DNA of 64,000 bases. Source: Carettochelys insculpta (taxonomy: Eukaryota; Chordata; Testudines; Carettochelyidae). The stretch spans positions 96,109,001 to 96,173,000 of the forward strand of contig NC_134142.1 of assembly GCF_033958435.1 (NCBI RefSeq). Reading direction: 5' to 3'. The notes under the pieces were generated by a model. The model did not search any database, was not told the DNA's origin, and was given only the letters and a program-made list of their open reading frames with translations. Below are positions 56,515-64,000 of this stretch, one piece after another. The position numbers and the translations under genes are program-made. Position 1 is the stretch's first letter. The number at the start of each line of letters is the position of its first letter.

Positions 56515-59500
56515 AGCCCAAATACACCCAGTATTAAGTGAAATGTAGTCCTCTTTGGAGGGGGCCAACTAAATGATCCAGAGTAAACTATGGAGATCAA
56601 CAAATATCAGCTAAAGACACAACAGACCTTTCAGTTGAACATTGAATTTCAACTCTACCTGAGGAACTGTCTGCTGTAAAATGGCCCAATGTGATACTCT
56701 GCCAGTTTCCCAGTTATACTACACATGTGAATTCAAGGCTTATTTTATACTTTAAAGCATGAAAACCAATTAAATATTTATTCACCAATAGCTGTTAGGG
56801 ATGATTGATTAAAATAAAGGTATTCTAATGATTCTTTGAAACAGTTTTGCACTTTTATTTTCAGGTTCATAAAACTTAACCATTGCTCTCTCTTTTCTAG
56901 CTTCAAATACCAGTGCTAACCCAATTTTCCTAACAGTGTTGGGTTGTATTAGGCTCCTCAGAGACAGTGAGGCAGAGAATGTGTTCATGAGTCAATTTTA
57001 CTGTCCTGAGAAAATGTGTGAGCACAATATGTTAGATTTTTAAAAGTTTATATTGTCCTGGAAAAAGGGCAGTAAATATAATTAGCTTCTTGTAGTACAT
57101 TATTTATTTATTTATACATTATTTATTATCCTGTAAAAATTCCTTTTCTTTTTTCCTGTGCAATGAAGCATCTGTTCATGATTCATCCAAGGTACACTGT
57201 GTTTAATGGGAAAGGTGCAGTTTATAAGACATACAAATAATAGAAACTCAAGATCTTTCTCCATTAAAAATAATCATAATGAGACGGGCACCATCTTATG
57301 CTAAAATCTAGCCAAGCTTGCCAGTTTCTGTTGCTCCCAGTAATTAGCTGGTGTGGTAGTCTGTAATGGTATGGCCCAAAAATAGCATATTCATTCATTG
57401 TGGCAGTGCTAGTACAATGGATATTTTGCCTTTCAATCTTGTCTTTAGCCTACTTTCTTATTGTGTAAGGAGTGCTTTGTTGTTAAACACGCTGGATGCC
57501 AGTCCTCCATTTCAGCTATGGAACAAGCAATGATTTGTGGGAGTGATAATGTCAGTTTCTACAACATCCCATGGTTCCCACTCACATACCTCCAACTGAA
57601 ATGAAGTGAACTTCTTCTCGGGCTAAATATAGCCATTCATCATCTTTTGCCATCTGGTTTCTTGGTGGAGACTGCCCATGGGGGGAGGCAAATTGGCACT
57701 AATGGTGATGGTTTTCATCAGCGGTGGTCAACCTTTCCAGACTATTGTACTCCTTTCAGGAGTCTGATTTGTTTTACATGTATCTCTTCCCCTATCTCTT
57801 CACCTATCCTACCTTTTTAAACTACGATACTTCTTTGCCTGCTTGTTTCAGCTATTTTTCTAGCTACTTGAACAGGCCTGATCGTTGCCAATTCATTATT
57901 TTCAAAGTTGTTTGAATTGTTGGTAACCCTTTATGCAATTACCATTGAATAACATTTTTGTAATCCTCTATATTTGAGAACTTCAATGTGCTTTGCTATT
58001 AAATTTCACCCATTATGAAATACGTATTAGTGTAAGGCAGGTGGGTATATTGGGTGTAGAAGATGTGTCCAAATTCAGTATGTGAGCGAGACACAGATGC
58101 CTGGAGTCGTGCCTCCCTTTTCTCTACTCATAAGACCATACTATGGAATCCATAGTTTTTTCCCTCTTCATGACCATGTATTCTCCATGTGTATGTGTGC
58201 TTGAATGTGTATGTGCATGTGTGTGTGTGGAGGTGGGTGGGGGGGTTGTCGTGTTTCCTGCTAAGAAAAATCAGTGGCTAGATTGGTAGTGTCCCATCCT
58301 AGTCAAGGTACCACTAAGCATGGATCAACTGAAACACTTGGTTGGAAGTGGAGACATTTGTCATCCTATGTGAAATGTAATCGTGCAATAAACACTTTAT
58401 CATACAGTTATGTCTTGCTCCTTTTAAAGTTAATGAGAGTCATACCAGTCTTCAGTAGGAGCCCAAAGGAGGTCACCTTACTGCAATTATAAAATGAGAT
58501 ACGGTGGACATTAGGTCCTCAGTTTTGGATTGTCATAATATGTATGCAATCTGCCATTCACTAACAGCTTCTCCTTACTATAGTTGGAAAAACCCTAACA
58601 ACGGAACATTGCAAAAACGAGCTTTTTTTTAACCCAATTTCCTTCACAAGTGCAAGAACAAAGTGTAACCTGTATTTTTAAATTTCTTCAGGAGTCTTTA
58701 TTCTAGCAACTGACTCTAGTGCATGTGGTTTAACTTTCATCCTGTCTGTGAGCAAACAGTTGGAATAGATGCTGCTGCAGATGATAAATTGTCAGGATCA
58801 CTTATTTAAAGGTTCTCCTACTTTGTACACAGCATGTATGTGTGCACATACTTCTTTTCAGACACAAATACAACCTGGGGTAACAGTGCAGGCATGGAAT
58901 GGTGGCTTTTAATCATGTAATCTTTAACCTTTTAAGATATTCTAAGATCTTCCTGTTATATATGTCCTGTATTTGATACCTGTCTGTGCAAGAGAACATT
59001 CCATGCCCCCCACCCCCAACAAATTGCTCAGTTTTCTTGGTGTTTCTCCTAAGAGGTTCTGTGGCTATTGCATCCAGCATTTAGGGAAAGGACACTGTCT
59101 ATCAAGGCTGAAAAATACTCCTTGCGGTGAGGTCTGGCAGGGGTATCTAGCCACTGGCCAACACAAAATGGGGAGTCGACCCCAAAGACACTTCAGGCAA
59201 CCAGTCGTTCTCTCTGTTACTCAACCGTGGAATACTGAGCCCCAGTATGGTTATGCCTGAGCCATGCACACACAATTGTTACTGAACTCAGTCCTGTAGG
59301 ATCATCACGGAGATGCAAACACTAACTTCCATGCTGTTGCTTGTGTGACTTTGTGGGAATTGCCCTCAGCAACAAGGCAAAAACAGGAGCATGATCTGAG
59401 ACATCCACTATATAGGCATGTTCTATCACCCAAGAAGCTGAAGCTCAAAAGAGTTTTGCCTCTGAAAATCCCTTACCCCAAAATACCATTGTTGAAAGCA

Positions 59501-59625
59501 AACAACATCTTGGGAGATACCGAAGATCAGTGAAAACCTGTTTTTTTGGAGAAATTTCCCCTGGGCACTGATATTTAATGAAAACGATGTTATTTAGATC
59601 AACTGTACTGGAGTGACAATGGCTG
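56515..59625. other. Unidentified AT-rich DNA
   Basis: No gene recognised. A GT-rich imperfect tract lies at about 58187-58230, followed by a G-run (58238-58247). Confidence 0.4.
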
Positions 59626-59633
59626 GTGACAAT

Positions 59634-60088
59634 GGCCATTTCTACACATGCCACTTTCTTTGAAAGTGGCATGCTAATGAATGGTCTGAAATATGCTAAT
59701 GAGGCACAGATGCAAATTCCCCATGCCTCATTAGCATAGGGTCACATGGTTTGGAGTCTAGAAGACGTTCTTCCAGACTCCAAAACACTGTTTAGAAGTG
59801 CGGCCCCCGGGAGGTCTTCTGGAAGGAAGTCCTTCTTCCGGAGGCCCCTTCTTCCCAAAATTTTTGGGAAGAAGGGGCCTCCGGAACAAGGACTTTCTTC
59901 TGGGAGACTCTCCAGCGGCTGTGCTTCTAAATGGCATTTTGGAGTCCAGAAGAATGTATTCCAGACTCCAAACCATGTGACCTTATGTTAATGAGGCATG
60001 GGGAATTTGCTTCTGCACCTTATTAACATATTTCAGGCCATTTATTAGCATGCCACTTTTGAAGAAAGTGGCATGTGTAGAAATGGCC
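59634..60088 (+). mobile_element. Palindromic MITE-like element, GGCCATTTCTACACATGCC family
   Basis: It starts GGCCATTTCTACACATGCC and ends GGCATGTGTAGAAATGGCC, flanked by the perfect 3-bp duplication AAT (59631-59633 and 60089-60091). The whole 455 bp forms a hairpin centred on CCCAAAATTTTTGGGAAG (about 59855). The arms carry ATGCTAATGA and GCCTCATTAGCATAGG. The terminus differs from the GGCTAYGTCTACACT set but keeps the TCTACAC core. Confidence 0.85.
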
Positions 60089-60223
60089 AATATGACTAAA
60101 TGAAAGGTGAATGTAGAAGGCCTAGGCAAACAGTGCCTGGTGTAGTGTTTCCATCAACATTCTGTACCTCTAGAAGGGTGTTTGAGATAACTGATAACAC
60201 CAAGTCTTGGCTGCAGTTTGTGT

Positions 60224-60511
60224 GGGCATGCCTATACTTAATGGGAAGCTCAATGTTCAAGAGATCAATCTTCTGGGGTTTGATTTAGCATGTCTAGTAG
60301 GGCATACTAAATCAAATGTTGAGGGCACTCCTGTTGACTCAGGTACTCCTTACAGTTGTGAGGAGTAAGGGAAGTAGATAGGAGAGTTTTTCCTCCTGTA
60401 GTGGGGATGGCAGTGAATGTCGACTTAAGGAACTTTGACTCCAGCTACACTATTCTCATAGCTGGAGTTGCGTACCTCAGCTAAACTCTCTTCCTTAGTG
60501 TAGACCTGCCC
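60224..60511 (+). mobile_element. TIR element, GGGCAGGTCTACACTA family
   Basis: The left end GGGCATGCCTATACTTA and right end TTAGTGTAGACCTGCCC form diverged inverted repeats. The interior includes GGGGTTTGATTTAGCATGTC and GTCGACTTAAGGAACTTTG. The 3-bp flanks TGT and AGA do not match. It lies only 135 bases from 59634-60088. Confidence 0.6.
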
Positions 60512-60514
60512 AGA

Positions 60515-61055
60515 GGAAAAAAAGCTGCTGCTGCTGACTTGAAAGGAACTTACATACACGGTTTCCTGACATCATTGCAGTATTCTATGTGGTTTCTGAT
60601 AAAACCCCTCCTGCTCCTTAGGCTGCTTTATGAGATGATCTCATGTTTCTCCCCCATAAACATCCCACTCTGATCCTGTCACTCAGTTTTTATTTTTTCC
60701 CTTTCAGGGAAACATGAAAATCAACAAGGACATTCACATTCCAAGTATTCAAACTGCCTCCTCCAGTTCTATAACAACCCATTATAAAGCTGACCATGCT
60801 ATACTGCACTATAGGAGTCAAGGGTAATGGTACTTTCAAAGCAGTACTGGCATGTAAATAGAAATTCACTGCTAGCCTGCCCAATCACAGTGACTGAGAA
60901 GGCTGATGATGATCCATTGGCTGCTTGTGAATATGTATAGATATCCCCTCAGACCCTCTACTGTCACATTAGTGCTGATATTCTGAGCTACTTCATGGCT
61001 TATACATATGAAAAGTGCATAAAAGCTTCCTATTTCCCTACACTTCCTCAATTTG
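60515..61055. other. Unidentified DNA
   Basis: No gene or family recognised. Confidence 0.4.
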
Positions 61056-61069
61056 AGTTGTGTGTAGAA

Positions 61070-61530
61070 CATTGCTGAGCAACCATTGTGGCCCACTGGG
61101 GTTCCACCTACAGGCCATGGACCACCATCTACCCCTTTTCCCATGCACCTTTTGCATACCGATACACCAAAGATCCACACTTCCTACTCCTCCCACTCAC
61201 TCCCAGGACTTTAGGAGCACTGCAAAGCCACTGATGTGCTCTCCATCCCTGCTCCTCTCTCTCCCTCTCGGAGGTAGAACAGCTGTAAACAGCTGATTTG
61301 CAGTGTTCCAGGTCTAGGTGGATGTGGGGAGAAGCAAAGATGAAAGATGGAATGGGAATGAAGTGATTCACTGTACTCTGAAAGTGCTGGGAGGGAAGAG
61401 GAGGAGTCAGAAGCGAGGGAGGGTCATTCCTGTGCCTCAGTGCATAAGAGGTGTGTGGGGGAGGTGGCAGCCAGGGGATCTGTGGGATTTCAGGTGGAAC
61501 CCCAGTGGGCCACGAATTACTGTGTCCCTT
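61070..61530. repeat. Large imperfect foldback repeat
   Basis: A perfect 22-bp inverted pair (61088-61109 and 61492-61513; core CCCACTGGGGTTCCACC) frames arms of about 150 bases that continue to pair imperfectly (CTACTCCTCCCACTCACTCC against the inverse of GGAGGGAAGAGGAGGAGTC-like text). It is likely an old non-autonomous DNA transposon. The class is unknown and no duplication was found. Confidence 0.5.
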
Positions 61531-61534
61531 TGAG

Positions 61535-62450
61535 GTGAAGGAGGACCACTTTTTCTCAACTTCCTATTTTTGGTTGCCCGCTGCTGCTATAGGATGTCCA
61601 GAATGTCTGGATGGCTGAGCAGAGTAAATGGCATAAACTATTGCATAGTGACAGGAGAAAGATAAACTCTCTTAGTGGTTTAGTTTAGGGGGGTTATTTT
61701 TCCCAACTTTGGGAACTATAGTTTGTCATTCCACCAGGGGTCTCAATAAAATCAATGAGGCTACTACTGAAATGGGGCAATTTCTGCTACTGTGTCATCC
61801 TGCCACGAGTCTCCTGATGGTGGTTTCCTGAGCCCTCAACTTTTGGAGTCCTGTAATTGCATGAAAATCTCAGAGTTGATTAAAATAAGCAGGAGCGGTA
61901 ACAGCAAAACTCTAGTGCAAGTGTACTTTGGAACAGGGACTTGAAATGTGGTGGGTTGGCCTTTGTGTCAAGAATGTGCCTTTTACCTCCTCATGAAAAT
62001 CTGCCCAAATTTTGTCAAGCTATAACTATTTGAATGTTGCACATGTTCAGTAAAAGTCTTTGATTTCACTATTTACACTGAACATACTCCAGTTTAGGAC
62101 TGAGCAGGACTTTTCCCTTCATTGCATCTCTGGGCTGCTGCAGGCTGTGCCTGGGTCTTGAAATGAGAATAGGGAGCCTATACTCTCATTGTACTTCACC
62201 TGGGCCCAGGCAGCCCAGGGCAAGAAGGTGGCTGATTCAAATGCAAAGGAGACAAGAGTTGGACTTGTGGGGAGCACAGAGGGCGACAACCATCTTGGTG
62301 GTTTGTGTGCCCTGCGGTGCTTGGGGTAGCCCTCACTAGAAATGTCCAATGTCAGGACAGGGTGCAAAATGGAGAGCAGATACTCCCAAGACTGGTGGGT
62401 AACACTGAAGATAGACTTCCCAACCAGTCACATGCCCTGTGAGGTATGTG
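61535..62450. other. Unidentified DNA
   Basis: No gene or family recognised. Confidence 0.4.
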
Positions 62451-62454
62451 TGGA

Positions 62455-63065
62455 AAAGTTATGATTTGCCAAATAGGATAATCTTCTTTATGTTTTTGAT
62501 TACATTTATGTTATGGGTTATAGATATGTAGAGTATATCTGTATTTCTAAACTTGTGCTGTGTTCCTGGGTGACAAGCCCACACAGATTGGCATGAACAT
62601 GAAGTGCTTAATGGTTCATCAAGTGACACCAACCGTACTATGAACCCATTGAAGGGGACTGCACCTAATGAATCAGCATGCCATGCAGGGACATGCCTGT
62701 GAGCTCTAAGGTTTTTGTACACCCTATATTGGACTGCTTGGGTTTGGAACAAAGGAAGCACAAATTAAATGGCTAGAGGAATATAAAAGGCAGTTGCATC
62801 ATCTTGTCTTCCTTTGTGCTACTGACCTCTGGAGAAACTTTGGTCTAAAGTGAAGCTCTAAACAAAGAACTGAATAACCCATCCAAGTTGTAGATGTGTT
62901 CCAGAGCAACTTTCAAACCAGCAAACTCACCAGTACTGCTAAGAACCTGATAAAGTCTCTGTCTGTGTATGAATGCTTTACCATTTGACAACTTTCCTCC
63001 CATTCTTAGTTTTCCTTTATAATAAACCTGCGATGATAAAAAAAGCAGCTGGTAGAAAGGTATAT
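62455..63065 (+). mobile_element. LTR of an endogenous retrovirus-like element, ends unresolved
   Basis: AACTTGTGCTGTGTTCCTGG (62550-62569; U3-like), TATA box GAATATAAAAGGC (62780-62792) and TTATAATAAACCTG (63018-63031; poly(A) signal) appear in the order and spacing of a plus-strand LTR that I recall from turtle ERVL-like repeats. TG/CA ends and duplication were not found. No viral gene is seen beside it, so it is a solo LTR or a fragment. Confidence 0.5.
62780..62792 (+). promoter_or_regulatory. TATA box of the LTR
   Basis: GAATATAAAAGGC, about 240 bases before the AATAAA at 63021-63026. Confidence 0.45.
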
Positions 63066-63262
63066 TTCATAAGATCCAACCAAAAATTGACAGCACAATG
63101 TGGCAGGTCCTTGAGGGGGTTCAGAAGAACATTTTGTGCAGCAATAAGTGTTTTAAAATATCTTCTCTCTGTACTGGACTAGTGGGCTAAATGGGAGCCA
63201 GGGAACCAGACTGCAGTCAGGGGGCTGTGTGATATTTTGGAGGTATACTCCTTGATAGTCAG

Positions 63263-63455
63263 CAACAAAGAGGAAGCCGTGCTAGTCTATACACTATCAA
63301 AACAAAAAGCAGTCAAGTAGCACTTTAAAGACTAGCAAAATGGTTTATTAGGTGAGCTTTCGTGGGACAGACCCACTGAAGAAGTGGGTCTGTCCCACGA
63401 AAGCTCACCTAATAAACCATTTTGCTAGTCTTTAAAGTGCTACTTGACTGCTTTT
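63263..63455 (+). mobile_element. Hairpin retroposon, short form with perfect arms
   Basis: The head (GAGGAAGCCGTGCTAGTCTA) is followed by an exact inverted repeat: left arm 63304-63377, loop GAAGA, right arm 63383-63456, 74 bases each without a mismatch. Flanks 63249-63262 and 63456-63469 match at 13 of 14 bases (TCCTTGATAGTCAG versus TCCTTGATAATCAG), a LINE-type target duplication. The right arm ends in a T-run. This is the youngest-looking member of the family here. Confidence 0.8.
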
Positions 63456-63469
63456 TCCTTGATAATCAG

Positions 63470-64000
63470 TGACGGGATCAGAGTCACAGTGTATGACTGA
63501 CTGGGGAATCTTTTATATATATATTCCTATCCCAAGCTGATTTTCTCTTTGTTCCCATCTCACCATCAAATGACAACATGTAGTCACAGAAATGACTTCA
63601 GTGGGCTCATAGATCCAGGTGCAGGATCTACAGATGTTCAAGAGCAGTAGAAAGAGACCAGAGGGTCCACATTTGACACACTTGCCTTTTCCCCATTCCC
63701 TGAAGTAACTGAAAAGACACTGATTCCAGTACCTTTGGATCAAACTCTGAGGCATAAAGTGCATGTAAACCTGTATATAGTTTATCAACAAAAAATAATT
63801 TGGTCAGTTTCGGATAAATGAACTATTCTTCTCTCCTTAATTTTTAAAGCACTCTTGTGCCCTGGAGCAAATAATCCCTGGCCAACTTTATGCTATTCGC
63901 ATAATGTTACAATGGCATAAAATTAATTTTTAACATAGTCTATTTAGGTAAGCAATTTCTCTGACAAGGCCTTTGTGGCTTTGTGGACACATATGGACAA
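63470..64000. other. Unidentified DNA
   Basis: No gene or family recognised; AT-rich. Confidence 0.4.

Noticed and set aside
1..64000. CRISPR arrays, bacterial operons, rRNA
   Set aside because: No regularly spaced repeats, ribosome-binding sites or rRNA motifs. All repeats are of vertebrate transposable-element type.

Overview
The window looks like intergenic or intronic DNA from a turtle, most likely a hidden-necked turtle. The calls rest on my recognition of repeat families by eye; no alignment was run. The clues are a tRNA-Lys-derived SINE with a CR1-type 3' tail (2321-2511), several CR1 LINE fragments, old CORE-SINE/MIR and L2 relics, and a very abundant family of small palindromic DNA elements that begin GGCTAYGTCTACACT. 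The sub-type of a second SINE-like family (arms carrying GTAGCACTTTAAAGACTA) reminds me of softshell turtles, but that is only an inference. I see no convincing protein-coding gene, tRNA, rRNA or CRISPR array. The longest open frames (up to 186 codons, 43039-43599 minus) lie over repeats or lack any recognisable domain, so the window reads as a gene-poor stretch shaped almost wholly by transposable elements.

Layout. 0-5 kb: mostly unidentified AT-rich sequence with one SINE and a pogo/Tigger-like relic. 5.3-7.4 kb: a cluster of three TIR elements (5375-5782, 5954-6198, 6422-6834), the last nested inside a hairpin retroposon (6376-6990). 7.4-22 kb: largely anonymous, with a solo LTR (12263-13326, 5-bp target duplication), MIR relics and a CR1 3' end (16015-16322). 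22.1-23.2 kb: a GC-rich, C-rich-tandem repeat. 28.0-31.6 kb: a CR1 reverse-transcriptase relic split by a 1.8-kb LTR-like insertion (28348-30157), followed by an RTE-clade endonuclease relic. 36.5-37.6 kb: a long antisense CR1. 38-43.4 kb: GC-rich repeats, more TIR elements and an L2 relic. 46.2-46.7 kb: a 519-bp hairpin retroposon with a 14-bp target duplication. 47.9-50.8 kb: a hAT foldback element with an 8-bp target duplication, itself interrupted by about 1.3 kb carrying another TIR element. 55-56.4 and 59.6-60.5 kb: further TIR elements. 62.4-63.5 kb: an LTR and a hairpin retroposon with perfect 74-bp arms.

Two things deserve attention. First, a hairpin-forming retroposon family: three copies consist of a short conserved head followed by a near-perfect palindrome, and all three are flanked by 13-15 bp duplications, as expected of LINE-driven retroposition and not of cut-and-paste transposition. 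Second, a superfamily of MITE-like elements with unrelated interiors but one shared terminus and 3-bp target duplications. Their terminal octamer recurs internally, and several carry octamer (ATGCAAAT / ATTAGCAT) motifs in both arms.
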